From Streptomyces tirandamycinicus (GTDB lineage: Bacteria > Actinomycetota > Actinomycetes > Streptomycetales > Streptomycetaceae), in the NCBI RefSeq assembly GCF_003097515.1, contig NZ_CP029188.1, forward strand, positions 3,226,501 through 3,290,500: DNA of 64,000 bases. The letters run 5' to 3'. The notes beneath the pieces are model-generated. The model did not search any database. It had not been told where the DNA came from and saw nothing but the letters and a program-made list of their open reading frames with translations. A program made the position numbers and the translations under genes. Of this stretch, positions 25,379-34,717 are shown one piece after another (position 1 is the stretch's first letter; each line of letters begins with the position of its first letter).

Positions 25379-26695
25379 GTGAAGACAGCACTTCCCCCGA
25401 CCCTTGCCGGTGTCGCCGTCGCCCTCTCGATCACCGCCGCCGTCCCGGCGTCCGCGGCACCCGCGCCGCCGCCCGCGCCGGCGCCGACCGCGGCCACCGC
25501 CGCTCCCGGCTCGTCCGCTCTGCGCGAGGTGCTGTTCGTCGGCAACAACTGGGACGGCACCACCGACGTCCTGGAGCCCTCCGGCTCCCTCGCCAGGATC
25601 GGCCGGATCAACGTGATCCCGGACAAGGACCAGCGGATGCTGGAGATCCACCTCAACCCGCTGAAGCTCGCCTACTTCCTCGGCATCCGGTGGTCGGTCG
25701 GCGAGGGCCACGACCAGTTCGTCGACGACATGTACTCGACACCGGACGGATCGGCCGTCGTGGTGTCCCGTCCGAGTTTCGCCGACGTCGTCTCCGTCGA
25801 CGTGGCCACCGGACGGCTCAACTGGCGTTTCCCGGTGTCGGGTTACCGCTCCGATCACATGGCGGTCTCCCCGGACGGGACCCGCGTCGCGGTCTCCGCG
25901 TCGACGTCCAACCGGGTGCACGTCCTGGACATCCGGACCGGCCGGGAGACGGGTTCGTTCACCACCGGCGACAAGCCGCACGAGAACGTCTTCACCGACG
26001 GCGGCAAACGGATCTGGAACAGTGCCATCGGCGAGGTCAACACGGCGCTGGACGACCCCTTCTGGGACTTCACCAAGGGCGACCGCAAGATCACCGTCGC
26101 CGACGCGAAGACGTACCGCACCGTCAAGGTCATCGACATGCGTCAGCGGCTGGACGCCTTCGGCCGCAAGGACCTCTCGGACGCGGTGCGGCCCGTGGCC
26201 TTCACCCCCGACGAGTCCACGCTCTACTTCCAGGTGTCCTTCTTCAACGGCTTCCTGGAGTACGACGTGGCCGCCGACCGGATCACCCGCGCGAAGACCC
26301 TCCCGAAGAATCCGGCGACCAGCGAGGACCGTACGACCTGGGTCAACGACTCCCGCCACCACGGCATCTCGATGAGCCCAGGGGGCGACAAGATCTGCGT
26401 CGCGGGAACGATGGACGACTACGCGACGGTGGTCGACCGCGCGACCCTCGAGGAGGGTCCGCTGGTCCCGGCGTCGAAGCCGTACTGGGCCACGGTGAGC
26501 GGGGACGGCAGGTCCTGCGTGGTCTCCGAGAGCGGATCGGACTCGGTCACCGCGATCGACTTCGCCACCGGCCGGAAGGTGGCGAGCGTGCCGGTCGGCG
26601 ACCATCCCCAGCGCGTGCGGCTCGGCAAGGTGGCGGCCGACTGGACGGGGCCCTCGGCCGCGCGGGAATCGTCCCGGACGGCCGTGCGGGAGTAG
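25379..26695 (+). CDS. Secreted YncE-like beta-propeller protein
   Basis: 438 residues; GTG 25379 with AGGAG eight bases upstream. Signal peptide in the first ~28 residues (TALPPTLAGVAVALSITAAV, then VPASAAPAP). The mature part is built of repeated blade motifs such as MAVSPDGTRVAVSAS, RVHVLDIRTGRETGSF, ISMSPGGDKICVAG and TVSGDGRSCVVSESGSDSV, the pattern of 7-bladed YncE/surface-antigen propellers. No catalytic motif is seen, so a binding role is likely. A perfect palindrome lies 40 bp upstream. A Pro/Ala linker follows the signal peptide. Confidence 0.88.
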   Translation: MKTALPPTLAGVAVALSITAAVPASAAPAPPPAPAPTAATAAPGSSALREVLFVGNNWDGTTDVLEPSGSLARIGRINVIPDKDQRMLEIHLNPLKLAYFLGIRWSVGEGHDQFVDDMYSTPDGSAVVVSRPSFADVVSVDVATGRLNWRFPVSGYRSDHMAVSPDGTRVAVSASTSNRVHVLDIRTGRETGSFTTGDKPHENVFTDGGKRIWNSAIGEVNTALDDPFWDFTKGDRKITVADAKTYRTVKVIDMRQRLDAFGRKDLSDAVRPVAFTPDESTLYFQVSFFNGFLEYDVAADRITRAKTLPKNPATSEDRTTWVNDSRHHGISMSPGGDKICVAGTMDDYATVVDRATLEEGPLVPASKPYWATVSGDGRSCVVSESGSDSVTAIDFATGRKVASVPVGDHPQRVRLGKVAADWTGPSAARESSRTAVRE

Positions 26696-26859
26696 TCCCG
26701 GAACCGGGCCGGGTCCGACGGGCTCAGCAGGGTGCGCCAGGCCCGCCGGCAGGGCACGGGCGGCGGCAGGGGGGCCAGGCGAGGGGCACGGGCGGGGGCG
26801 CGGGGACCGGAAGACGGGCACATGGGTGCGGCGGCAGGACGGTGCCCCTCCGGCCCCGG

Positions 26860-26960
26860 GTTCGGCTCCTGGATCGGCCAGGCCCCGGATTCGACCAGGC
26901 CCCGGATCCGGCCAGGCCCTGGATTCGGGGCAGCCCCGGGTTCGGCCGGGCCGCTCGGCT
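26860..26960. repeat. 18-bp tandem repeat, about four units
   Basis: Units of the type GGCCAGGCCCCGGATTCG follow each other with small changes. They lie in the 400-bp gap between the propeller gene and the methyltransferase gene, which otherwise holds no recognised gene. Confidence 0.65.
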
Positions 26961-27097
26961 CGACTCGCCCCGGCTCGACTCGCCCCCGGTTCGCGGGCCA
27001 CGGGACCCTGTTCCGGCGGCCGCCTGCCCCGAGCGGCCCCCGGCAGGCCCCGGCCAAAGGAGTGGCGGCTCCCCGGGGAGGGCGGCACCATCGGTTC

Positions 27098-27859
27098 ATG
27101 ACCCGCACGTTCGACCATCTGGTGGCGGAGGCCGAATCCGTGTCCGTGGCGGGCTGGGACTTCTCCTGGCTCGACGGGCGGGCGACGGAGCAGCGCCCGT
27201 CCTGGGGCTACCAGCGGCTGATGAGCGACCGGCTGGCACGGGCGTCGGCCGCCCTCGACATCCAGACCGGCGGCGGGGAGGTGCTCGCCGGCGCGCCGAA
27301 GCTGCCGCCGCTGACGGTGGCGACCGAGGGCTGGCCGCCGAACGTGGAGCAGGCCACCCGGCTGCTCCATCCGCTGGGGGCGGCGGTCGTGGCGGACCGC
27401 GACGAGCCCCCGCTGCCCTTCGGCGCCGAAGCCTTCGACCTGGTCGTCAGCCGGCATCCGGTGCGGGTCTGGTGGGAGGAGATCGCGCGGGTCCTGCGGC
27501 CCGGTGGCACGTACCTCTCGCAGCAGGTCGGTCCGGCCAGTGTCTTCGAGCTGGTCGAGTACTTCCTCGGGCCCCAGCCGGAGGAGGTGCGCCGGGCCCG
27601 CCGTCCCGACGACGCCCGTGAGGCCGCCGAGGCGGCCGGGCTGGAGGTCGTCGACCTGCGTGCGGAGACGCTGCGGACCGAGTTCTTCGACATCGGAGCG
27701 GTGATCTACTTCCTGCGGAAGGTGGTGTGGCTGGTGCCGGGCTTCACCGTGGCCCGGCACCGCGACCGGCTCCGTGAGCTGCACGACCGGATCGAGACGG
27801 AAGGCCCCTTCGTCGCCCGTACGACCCGCTTCCTGATCGAGGCCCGCAAGCCCGGCTGA
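27098..27859 (+). CDS. SAM-dependent methyltransferase (class I)
   Basis: 253 residues; ATG 27098 at the start of TRTFDHLVAEAESVSVAGWD. The SAM-binding motif I reads LDIQTGGGEVLAGAP, motif II is near ADRDEPPLPFGAEAFDLVV, and the post-motif IARVLRPGGTYLSQQVG is the usual 'lrpGG' strand. The C-terminal part, with FFDIGAVIYFLRKVVW, is typical of actinobacterial small-molecule methyltransferases of this type. The substrate is unknown. It is flanked by tandem-repeat spacers on both sides and has no evident operon. Confidence 0.88.
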   Translation: MTRTFDHLVAEAESVSVAGWDFSWLDGRATEQRPSWGYQRLMSDRLARASAALDIQTGGGEVLAGAPKLPPLTVATEGWPPNVEQATRLLHPLGAAVVADRDEPPLPFGAEAFDLVVSRHPVRVWWEEIARVLRPGGTYLSQQVGPASVFELVEYFLGPQPEEVRRARRPDDAREAAEAAGLEVVDLRAETLRTEFFDIGAVIYFLRKVVWLVPGFTVARHRDRLRELHDRIETEGPFVARTTRFLIEARKPG

Positions 27860-27904
27860 GCCGCCCGCCGGGCCCCTCGCGAAGTGCCCTGCCGGGCTCC
27901 CTCG

Positions 27905-27975
27905 GCCCCCCTTGGACACTCGGCCGCCCTTGGACACACTCGGCCGCCCTTGGACACACTCAGGCCCCCTGGGCG
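27905..27975. repeat. 20-bp tandem repeat, three units
   Basis: CTCGGCCGCCCTTGGACACA recurs three times with minor changes in the short gap before the HhH-GPD gene. It has the look of expanding spacer DNA. Confidence 0.7.
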
Positions 27976-28080
27976 AAGTGCCCCGCCGGGTGCTCTCCGG
28001 CCCCCTCGGGCGCCTCCGCGGAAGCCCCGCGGGGCCACCGCGGAGGTGCGGCACGCCCCGACGGGAGGGATCATCGGGGG

Positions 28081-28662
28081 ATGAGTCCCGAGATCCATCT
28101 CGCCCAGCAGCCCGAGGCCGACGAGCTCCTCGGGCGCAGCCCGCTCGCCCTCATGATCGGCATGCTGCTGGACCAGCAGGTCCCGATGGAATGGGCCTTC
28201 ACTGGCCCCTTCACGATCGCCGAGCGCCTCGGAAAGAACGACCTGGACGCCCATGAGATCGCCGCGCTGGACCCCGAGGGGTTCGCCGCCCTGCTGTCGC
28301 AGAAGCCCGCCGTGCACCGCTATCCGGGGTCGATGGCGAAGCGGATCCATCAGCTGTGCCAGTACCTGGTGGACGAGTACGACGGCGACCCGACGGCGCT
28401 GTGGAAGGACGCGCCGTCGGGCAAGGAGGTACTCGGCCGGCTGCACGCCCTGCCCGGCTTCGGCAAGCAGAAGGCCCAGATCTTCCTCGCCCTGCTGGGC
28501 AAGCAGTACGGTGTGACACCCCAGGGGTGGCGGGAGGCCGCGGGGGCGTACGGCGAGGAGGACGCCCACCGTTCGGCCGCGGACATCACGGGCCCGGAGT
28601 CGCTGGCCAAGGTCCGTGCGCACAAGCAGGAGCTGAAGCGCGCGGCGAAGGCGGCCAAATGA
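28081..28662 (+). CDS. HhH-GPD base-excision-repair-like protein
   Basis: 193 residues; ATG 28081. The helix-hairpin-helix motif LHALPGFGKQKAQIFLALLG lies at about residues 121-140, in the layout of endonuclease III/AlkA-type DNA glycosylases, and LALMIGMLLDQQVPMEWAF matches the N-terminal helix of the superfamily. No iron-sulfur cysteine cluster is present. The usual catalytic Lys/Asp pair cannot be assigned with certainty. It is a widespread short actinobacterial member of unproven activity. No partner genes adjoin it. Confidence 0.82.
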   Translation: MSPEIHLAQQPEADELLGRSPLALMIGMLLDQQVPMEWAFTGPFTIAERLGKNDLDAHEIAALDPEGFAALLSQKPAVHRYPGSMAKRIHQLCQYLVDEYDGDPTALWKDAPSGKEVLGRLHALPGFGKQKAQIFLALLGKQYGVTPQGWREAAGAYGEEDAHRSAADITGPESLAKVRAHKQELKRAAKAAK

Positions 28663-28798
28663 CGCACAAGTACGCCCGAAGACGTACGAGTTGCCGTCAT
28701 TGGCGCTAAATCTCGCGTGAGTTGCGGCACATGTGTTCACAGAACACTCAGAGATCGCTAGCTTCCCCTCAACCTCGTTCGCACCGGGAAGGACCTCT

Positions 28799-30364
28799 GT
28801 GAACGCAACCCATCGCAGAGCAGTGGCCACCGTGGCCGCAGCCGCACTCGCGACCCCGCTCCTGCTGGCATCCGCCTCGCCCGCAACCGCCGACCGGCAC
28901 GACCCCGCCAGGCAAGCGGCCAAGCAAGCGGCCAAGCTCTCCAAGAAGCTGGTCCGCGAGTCGTCCGCCAAGGACGCCTTCAAGCACCTGCAGAAGTTCC
29001 AGCAGATAGCCGACAGCACCGGCGGTCACCGTGCCGCCGGTTCGCTGGGGTACGACGCCTCCGCCGCGTACGTGTACCAGCAGCTGAAGAAGGCCGGGTA
29101 CGACGTCTCGTACCAGAACTTCGACTTCATCTACACCGAGACCCAGGCCGAGAAGCTGTCGGTGGTCTCCCCCGCGCCGCGCGACATCGCGATATCGGCG
29201 ATGACGTACACCAAGTCGACACCCGTGGGCGGTGTCCGGGCGGATCTCGCCGCCGTCCCCGTGGACGCCGACGGCACCACGGGCTGCGAGCCCGCGGACT
29301 TCGCCTCCGGCACCTTCACCGGCAAGGTGGCGCTGATCCGGCGTGGTGGCTGCACATTCGCCCTCAAGCAGCAGAACGCGGCCGAGGCGGGCGCGATCGG
29401 CGCGATCATCTACAACAACACCGCGGGATCACTCGCCGGCACCCTCGGCGGTCCCGAGGCCGGAAAGATCCCGACCGGCGGCATCACCCAGGACGAGGGC
29501 GCCAAGCTGGCCGAGGACCTGGCCAAGGGCCCGGTGAGCATCGACTTCGAGATCCGTCAGCTCCAGGAGAAGCGCACCACGCGCAACGTCATCGCGGAGA
29601 CGCGGCGCGGAAACGCCGCCAACACCGTGATGCTGGGCGCCCACCTCGACTCCGTGACGGCCGGCCCCGGCATCAACGACAACGGCTCCGGCTCGGCCGG
29701 TCTGCTCGAGGTCGCCCTGGAGTTCGCCAAGGCGGAGAAGCGGCCCGCGAACAAGGTGCGGTTCGCCTGGTGGGGCGCCGAGGAGAACGGTCTGCTGGGC
29801 TCCGAGCACTACGTCGCGAACCTGAGCGACCTGGGCAAGAAGGAGATCAAGCTCTACCTGAACTTCGACATGATCGCGTCGCCGAACTACGGGCTGTTCG
29901 TCTACGACGGCGACAACTCCGACGGCGTCGGCGCGCCGGCCGGTCCGGAGGGCTCGGCCCAGCTGGAGCGCGACATCAACGAGTTCATGGACCGCGTCGG
30001 CGCACCCCACGAGGGCACGGACTTCACGGGCCGCTCCGACTACGGCCCGTTCGTCGAGGCCGGTATCCCGTCCGGCGGCACGTTCACCGGCGCCGAGGGC
30101 ATCAAGTCCGCCGCGCAGGTCGAGAAGTTCGGCGGCACGGCGGGCGTCGCCTACGACGCTTGCTACCACGCCAAGTGCGACGACATCAAGAACGTCAACA
30201 TGAAGGCGTTCGACGTCAACATCGACGTCATCGCCAACGCCACCGGCACCTACGCGCACGACCTGAGCTCGCTGCGCAAGCCGGTCGTCACCGTCCCCAC
30301 GGACGGCGACACGGGCAGCGGTGGCGGTCTGCACGACGGCCACGACCACGAGGTCACCGAGTAG
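28799..30364 (+). CDS. Secreted M28 aminopeptidase with PA domain
   Basis: 521 residues; GTG 28799 with GGAAGGA upstream. Signal peptide HRRAVATVAAAALATPLLLA, cleavage near SPATA. A PA insert (GTFTGKVALIRRGGCTFALK) spans roughly residues 145-250. The zinc-binding M28 core follows: GAHLDSVTAGPGINDNGSG (His and Asp ligands), WWGAEENGLLGS (general base Glu and ligand Glu), NFDMIAS (Asp ligand), and the last His in CYHAKCDD. It probably removes N-terminal residues from extracellular peptides, like S. griseus aminopeptidase. A short Gly/His tail ends the protein. Short repeats of GCGGTCACCG follow the stop. Confidence 0.95.
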   Translation: MNATHRRAVATVAAAALATPLLLASASPATADRHDPARQAAKQAAKLSKKLVRESSAKDAFKHLQKFQQIADSTGGHRAAGSLGYDASAAYVYQQLKKAGYDVSYQNFDFIYTETQAEKLSVVSPAPRDIAISAMTYTKSTPVGGVRADLAAVPVDADGTTGCEPADFASGTFTGKVALIRRGGCTFALKQQNAAEAGAIGAIIYNNTAGSLAGTLGGPEAGKIPTGGITQDEGAKLAEDLAKGPVSIDFEIRQLQEKRTTRNVIAETRRGNAANTVMLGAHLDSVTAGPGINDNGSGSAGLLEVALEFAKAEKRPANKVRFAWWGAEENGLLGSEHYVANLSDLGKKEIKLYLNFDMIASPNYGLFVYDGDNSDGVGAPAGPEGSAQLERDINEFMDRVGAPHEGTDFTGRSDYGPFVEAGIPSGGTFTGAEGIKSAAQVEKFGGTAGVAYDACYHAKCDDIKNVNMKAFDVNIDVIANATGTYAHDLSSLRKPVVTVPTDGDTGSGGGLHDGHDHEVTE

Positions 30365-30402
30365 CGGTCACCGCGTAGCGGTCACCGCGTAGCGGCACCG
30401 CA
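30361..30402. repeat. 14-bp tandem repeat behind aminopeptidase gene
   Basis: CGTAGCGGTCACCG-type units occur three times starting at the stop codon. Each contains the palindrome GCGGTCACCGC. The remaining ~260 bp to the convergent HerA-like gene show nothing else. Confidence 0.6.
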
Positions 30403-30658
30403 CGCAGTGGGACTCCGTCCCCGGACCCGCCCCGCACCACCTGCGGGGCGGGCCCTCGCTCCCGCCGCCGGCGCGGCTCCACCGAGCCCCGCCGGCGCCG
30501 GGCCGCTCCTCCACCGGCACCACGCCGTCCCGGCCGCCCGAGGGCCGCCACCCGCTCGCCCGACCCCCGTGCGGCCTCCTCCGGCCGGCGCTCGTCCGCC
30601 CGCGTCCGGCCCCCGTCCGGCTTCCTCGGGCCCCCGGCCCGTCCGCCCCCGCTCCGCG

Positions 30659-32296
30659 CTACCGGCGACGCCTGCGGGCCGTGCCGAACAGGGAGCGGGA
30701 GATCTCCCGCCCCAGCTGGGTGCCGACCGAGCGGGCCAGGGACGTGAACAGTCCGCTGCCCATCCCCTGTCCGGCCGGGGACCCGTCCCGCCCCGGGGCG
30801 CGGGCCTCGGGTTCCGCACGGCGGGCCGCATCCTCCGCCTCCCGCGCCTCCCGCGCCGCCTCCGCCTCCCGCGCCGCACGCAACGCCGACTCCTCGGCCG
30901 CCCGCTGCTCCGCCGTCAGCTTCTCGTACGCCGACTCCCGGTCCACGGCCTGTGCGTAGCGCGCGTACAGCGCGGAGGCCCTCGCCGCCGCGTCCAGCCC
31001 GGCGTCGCCGAGCGGACCCATCAGCGACTGCGGCGCCCGCAGCCGTGTGACCGCGACGGGGGTCGGCGCGCCCGACTCGTTCAGCACCGTGACGACGGCC
31101 TCTCCCGTGCCCAGCGAGGTGAGGACCTCCTCCAGGTCGTATGCGGAGTCCGGAAAGGTCCGCACCGTCGCCTTCAGCGCCTTGGCGTCGTCCGGGGTGA
31201 ACGCCCGCAGTGCGTGCTGCACCCGGTTGCCGAGCTGCCCCAGCACCTCGCCGGGCACGTCATCGGGGGTCTGCGTCACGAAGAAGATCCCCACGCCCTT
31301 CGAGCGGATCAGGCGCACCGTCCGGGTGACCGCCTCCAGGAAGGCCTTGGAGGCACCGTCGAACAGCAGGTGCGCCTCGTCGAAGAAGAACACCAGCTTC
31401 GGCCTGCCGAGGTCGCCGACCTCCGGCAGATCCGCGTACAGATCCGCGAGCAGCCACATCAGGAACGTCGAGAAGAGCTGCGGCCTGTCCTGCACCCCCG
31501 GGAGTTCCAGTACGGACACCACCCCGCGCCCGTCGGGCGCCGTCCGCAGCAGCTCGCCCGTGTCGAACTCCGGCTCGCCGAAGAAGTCGCTCGCCCCCTG
31601 CTGCTCGAAGAGCGTGATGGCCCGGAGGATCACTCCGGCGGTGGCGGTGGACAGCCCGCCGATGCCCTTCAGCTCCGGCTTCCCGGTGTCCGACACCAGG
31701 AACGCGACCACGGCCCGCAGATCCTTCAGGTCCACCAGTTCGAGGCCCTTGGCATCGGCGTAGTGGAAGATCAGGCCGAGGGACTGCTCCTGCGTCCGGT
31801 TGAGCTGGAGCACCTTGGAGAGCAGCACCGGCCCGAAGTCCGTGACGGTCGCGCGGACCGGGACGCCGCGGCCGATGCCGCCCAGCGCGTAGAACTCCGC
31901 GGGGAATCCTCCGGCGCGCCACTCCTGGCCCACCTGCGCGGCTCGCTCCACCACCTTCTCCCCGCCCCGGCCGGGCGCGGCGATCCCCGAGAGGTCGCCC
32001 TTCATGTCGGCGAGGAAGACGGGGACGCCGTTCGCCGACAGCTGCTCCGCGAGCAGCTGGAGCGTCTTGGTCTTGCCCGTGCCGGTCGCACCGGCGACCA
32101 GACCGTGGCGGTTGAGCATGCCGAGCGGGATCCTGACCGGCGCCCCGGGCAGGCAGCGGCCGTCGTGGAGCAGGGCACCCAGCTCGAGGGCGGGCCCGGG
32201 GAAGGCGTAACCGGAGGCGATCTTCCGCGTCTCGTCGGTGAGATCCGCCGCCCCGGCCGGGCCCGCGGGCGGGGTCGGCTGCTCGGGCTCAGTCAT
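30659..32296 (-). CDS. HerA-like ATPase (DUF853 family)
   Basis: 545 residues; ATG 32296. RecA-fold P-loop ATPase of the DUF853/HerA group: Walker A GATGTGKTKTLQLL at about residue 69, Walker B LVFFFDEAHLLF, and the sensor stretch GIFFVTQTPDDVP. The C-terminal 90 residues are a long Ala/Arg/Glu helix with a basic end (GTARRRRR), possibly DNA- or membrane-interacting. HerA-type ATPases pump DNA or act with nucleases such as NurA, but no nuclease gene is adjacent. The role is therefore open. It is divergent from the small gene at 32406. Confidence 0.9.
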   Translation of the reverse strand: MTEPEQPTPPAGPAGAADLTDETRKIASGYAFPGPALELGALLHDGRCLPGAPVRIPLGMLNRHGLVAGATGTGKTKTLQLLAEQLSANGVPVFLADMKGDLSGIAAPGRGGEKVVERAAQVGQEWRAGGFPAEFYALGGIGRGVPVRATVTDFGPVLLSKVLQLNRTQEQSLGLIFHYADAKGLELVDLKDLRAVVAFLVSDTGKPELKGIGGLSTATAGVILRAITLFEQQGASDFFGEPEFDTGELLRTAPDGRGVVSVLELPGVQDRPQLFSTFLMWLLADLYADLPEVGDLGRPKLVFFFDEAHLLFDGASKAFLEAVTRTVRLIRSKGVGIFFVTQTPDDVPGEVLGQLGNRVQHALRAFTPDDAKALKATVRTFPDSAYDLEEVLTSLGTGEAVVTVLNESGAPTPVAVTRLRAPQSLMGPLGDAGLDAAARASALYARYAQAVDRESAYEKLTAEQRAAEESALRAAREAEAAREAREAEDAARRAEPEARAPGRDGSPAGQGMGSGLFTSLARSVGTQLGREISRSLFGTARRRRR

Positions 32297-32405
32297 GACA
32301 CGGCCCCCATCTTCCGGGTTTGCGAGGCTTTTGCGGGGTTTTGCCCAGCATCCCACCGGCACGGCCTGGCTGCGCCGACCGCCGCTTGCCCGGTAGGCTT
32401 TCCGT

Positions 32406-32702
32406 GTGATCTTCAAGCGCATCGGCAACGGGCGGCCGTATCCCGACCACGGCCGGGAAAGCACCCGGCAGTGGGCGGATGTCGCGCCGCGCCCGGTCCG
32501 CCTCGATCAGCTCGTGACCACCAAGGGCCAGCTGGACCTCGAGACCCTCCTCGCCGAGGACTCGACCTTCTACGGCGACCTCTTCGCCCATGTCGTGAAG
32601 TGGCAGGGCGACCTCTACCTCGAGGACGGGCTGCACCGCGCCGTGCGCGCGGCACTCCAGCAGCGGCAGGTGCTGCACGCCCGCGTACTGGAGCTGGACT
32701 GA
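32406..32702 (+). CDS. Conserved small protein (VapB-like by annotation habit)
   Basis: 98 residues from GTG 32406; TAGGCT at 32394-32399 ends six bases before it, so the transcript is probably leaderless. The protein reads IFKRIGNGRPYPDHGRES, then LVTTKGQLDLETLLAEDSTF, then FAHVVKWQGDLYLEDGLHRA. This conserved Streptomyces protein is often labelled VapB-family antitoxin, but there is no toxin gene beside it. It is followed by a LytR_C-domain gene on the same strand, which has its own promoter. Confidence 0.85.
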   Translation: MIFKRIGNGRPYPDHGRESTRQWADVAPRPVRLDQLVTTKGQLDLETLLAEDSTFYGDLFAHVVKWQGDLYLEDGLHRAVRAALQQRQVLHARVLELD

Positions 32703-32746
32703 CCCGGACCGGCCGCCGCGGGCGACCCGTTCGGGCCCCTGAGCCC

Positions 32747-32783
32747 CCGTAAGGCGCAGCCCCCGCGACCCGTAAGGCGCAGC
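32747..32783. repeat. 14-bp direct repeat before LytR_C gene
   Basis: CCGTAAGGCGCAGC at 32747-32760 and 32770-32783, 23 bp apart, about 75-110 bp before the next start codon. Possible activator site. Confidence 0.45.
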
Positions 32784-32855
32784 TTCACGTCCATACGGAC
32801 GCAAGCGGATGATCGTTAAGTAGGCATAGCCACCGGACCGCATTACGCTGCGCCC

Positions 32856-33479
32856 ATGAGCATGCTCACTCCCCCAGGCATGGGCGGAAAGTACCGCATC
32901 ACGGGCAATGCGTATCCGCGTATGCGCCGCCCTCGTCGCCGCCGCAAGGTCGTGCTCGCAGCCGTCGCAGCCGTGGCCGTCCTCGGCCTCGGCGGGTGGG
33001 GAACGCTGCAGCTCATCGACGCCTTCTCGGGCGATACCGGGAAGGCCGCCGCCAAGAGCCGGGCTGCGGCGTGCAAGCCCAGGTCCGCACCGTCCGCCGC
33101 GCCGGCGCCGCCGAGGCCCGCCCAGATCACCGTCAACGTCTACAACGCCACCCCGCGCAGCGGACTGGCCAAGGCCACCGCCGACGAGTTGCAGAAGCGC
33201 GGCTTCAACATCGGCAAGGTGGGCAACGCCTCGCCGGAGTACGACAAGAAGGTCCCCGGCGCCGGGCTGCTGCTGGGTGCGCCGGGGGCGTACGAGGGGC
33301 CGTTCAGCGTGCTGGGCACCCAGCTCACCGGCGCCCAGGTCAAGGCCGACGCCCGCACCTCGGCCGACGTCGATCTGATCATCGGCACGGCCTTCAAGGC
33401 ACTGAACACCAAGCCGGTCGCGGACAAGGCGATGGCCGCGCTGACCGAGCCCTCGCCCGCGCCGGGCGAGTGCGGCTGA
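32856..33479 (+). CDS. Membrane-anchored LytR_C-domain protein
   Basis: 207 residues; ATG 32856 with TACGCT six bases upstream (leaderless form). A basic cytoplasmic head (YPRMRRPRRRRK) precedes one membrane helix (VVLAAVAAVAVLGLGGW), then a Pro/Ala linker and an extracellular LytR_C domain: ITVNVYNATPRSGLAKATAD and LQKRGFNIGKVGNAS. The domain is a frequent companion of cell-wall polymer ligases of the LytR-CpsA-Psr family but lacks their catalytic part here. It converges on upp. Confidence 0.9.
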   Translation: MSMLTPPGMGGKYRITGNAYPRMRRPRRRRKVVLAAVAAVAVLGLGGWGTLQLIDAFSGDTGKAAAKSRAAACKPRSAPSAAPAPPRPAQITVNVYNATPRSGLAKATADELQKRGFNIGKVGNASPEYDKKVPGAGLLLGAPGAYEGPFSVLGTQLTGAQVKADARTSADVDLIIGTAFKALNTKPVADKAMAALTEPSPAPGECG

Positions 33480-33605
33480 ACCGGACGGCAGGCGGGCCCG
33501 ACGTCCGGGGCCCGACGTCCGGGGCCCGAGTGGAGCGCGCCCCGGGCACGGCGGGTACGGCGGGTACGGCCGGGCGACTCCCGGCCGCGTACCCCCCGGA
33601 CTGCC

Positions 33606-34241
33606 CTACTCGGCCGCGCCGTACATCCGGTCCCCCGCGTCACCCAGGCCGGGAACGATGTAGCCCTGCTCGTTGAGCCGCTCGTCGACGGAGGCCGTCA
33701 CCACGGTCACCGGAGTGCCCGCGAGCTCGCGCTCCATCACCTCGACGCCCTCCGGCGCCGCCAGCAGCACGACCGCCGTCACATCGTCGGCGCCGCGCTT
33801 GATCAGCTCCTGGATCGCAGCGACCAGCGTGCCGCCGGTGGCGAGCATCGGGTCGAGCACGTACACCTGGCGGCCCGAGAGGTCCTCCGGCATACGCGTC
33901 GCGTACGTCGACGCCTCCAGGGTCTCCTCGTTGCGGATCATGCCGAGGAAGCCCACCTCGGCGGTCGGCAGCAGCCGGACCATCCCGTCGAGCATGCCGA
34001 GGCCGGCCCGCAGGATCGGCACCACCAAGGGCCGGGGGCGGGAGAGCTTCACGCCCGTGGTCGCCGCCACCGGCGTCCGGATGTCGATCTGCTCGGTGCG
34101 CACATCACGCGTGGCCTCGTACGCGAGCAGGGTCACCAGCTCGTCGGCGAGGCGCCGGAAGGTGGGGGAGTCGGTGCGCCGGTCGCGCAGGGTGGTGAGC
34201 TTGTGCGCCACCAGAGGGTGGTCGACGACGTGGATCCGCAT
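33606..34241 (-). CDS. upp: Uracil phosphoribosyltransferase
   Basis: Pyrimidine salvage enzyme making UMP from uracil and PRPP. 211 residues, the normal length. It starts [19 protein letters not shown], contains the PRPP-binding loop [17 protein letters not shown] and ends with the uracil-binding region [18 protein letters not shown] 34241 has TACTGT seven bases upstream on the minus strand, another leaderless-type promoter. A small plus-strand gene diverges from it. Confidence 0.97.
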   Translation of the reverse strand: MRIHVVDHPLVAHKLTTLRDRRTDSPTFRRLADELVTLLAYEATRDVRTEQIDIRTPVAATTGVKLSRPRPLVVPILRAGLGMLDGMVRLLPTAEVGFLGMIRNEETLEASTYATRMPEDLSGRQVYVLDPMLATGGTLVAAIQELIKRGADDVTAVVLLAAPEGVEVMERELAGTPVTVVTASVDERLNEQGYIVPGLGDAGDRMYGAAE

Positions 34242-34328
34242 GGATCCAACAGTATCCGGGGCTGGCGTGGGCGCGGCCTCCGGAGGGAAGGTGGGACGTA
34301 GCCTTCCAGCGCCGAGGTGGTGTGGCCG

Positions 34329-34535
34329 ATGCCGGAGCGGGATCAGCAGGACCGGGAGCAGCGGCGGGAACCGCGGCAGGAGCAGGAGGAGTCCGACGCC
34401 GAGCGAAGGCGGCGGCGCGCCCAGTTCCTCCGCGAACTGCACGAGGCGAAGGCCCTGCGTGACCGCGTCCAGCCCCGGCGCGCCCGCGCGGCCCGGATGC
34501 GCCAGGCGATGCGCATGCGCTCCTTCCGCTGGTGA
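34329..34535 (+). CDS. Small basic conserved protein
   Basis: 68 residues from ATG 34329, preceded by GAGGTGG. Almost entirely charged: repeated Arg/Glu/Gln in the first half ([17 protein letters not shown]), then [19 protein letters not shown] and a basic end [10 protein letters not shown]. Predicted to be one long helix. I recall similar small ORFs at this position between upp and tadA in other Streptomyces. Function unknown; RNA or DNA binding is only a guess. Confidence 0.6.
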   Translation: MPERDQQDREQRREPRQEQEESDAERRRRRAQFLRELHEAKALRDRVQPRRARAARMRQAMRMRSFRW

Positions 34536-34717
34536 GCCTCGGTGTCCCCTGGACGGACCCGTACGGCGCCGTTCGGTGGGCCCTCTCACTGAACGCGTGC
34601 ACGACGCAAGGCCGGAAGACCTCTCGCGAAGCCGCTGTTTCTGCCACGATTCCGAGTGGGCGGGGCACGAGCAGCGCTCCGTCGGTCGTCACTACTCTGA
34701 TCAGTGGGAGAGTCACG

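Noticed and set aside
25085..28054. 989-codon minus-strand open frame across the propeller and methyltransferase genes
   Set aside because: The plus-strand products have signal peptide, blade and SAM motifs; the minus frame has no domain and crosses gene-free repeats.
32406..32702. Toxin-antitoxin system
   Set aside because: The VapB-like label has no toxin partner on either side, so a toxin-antitoxin pair is not supported.
30407..32752. 781-codon plus-strand frame opposite the HerA-like gene
   Set aside because: The minus-strand HerA-like ATPase has intact Walker motifs and a good start; the plus frame is a shadow.
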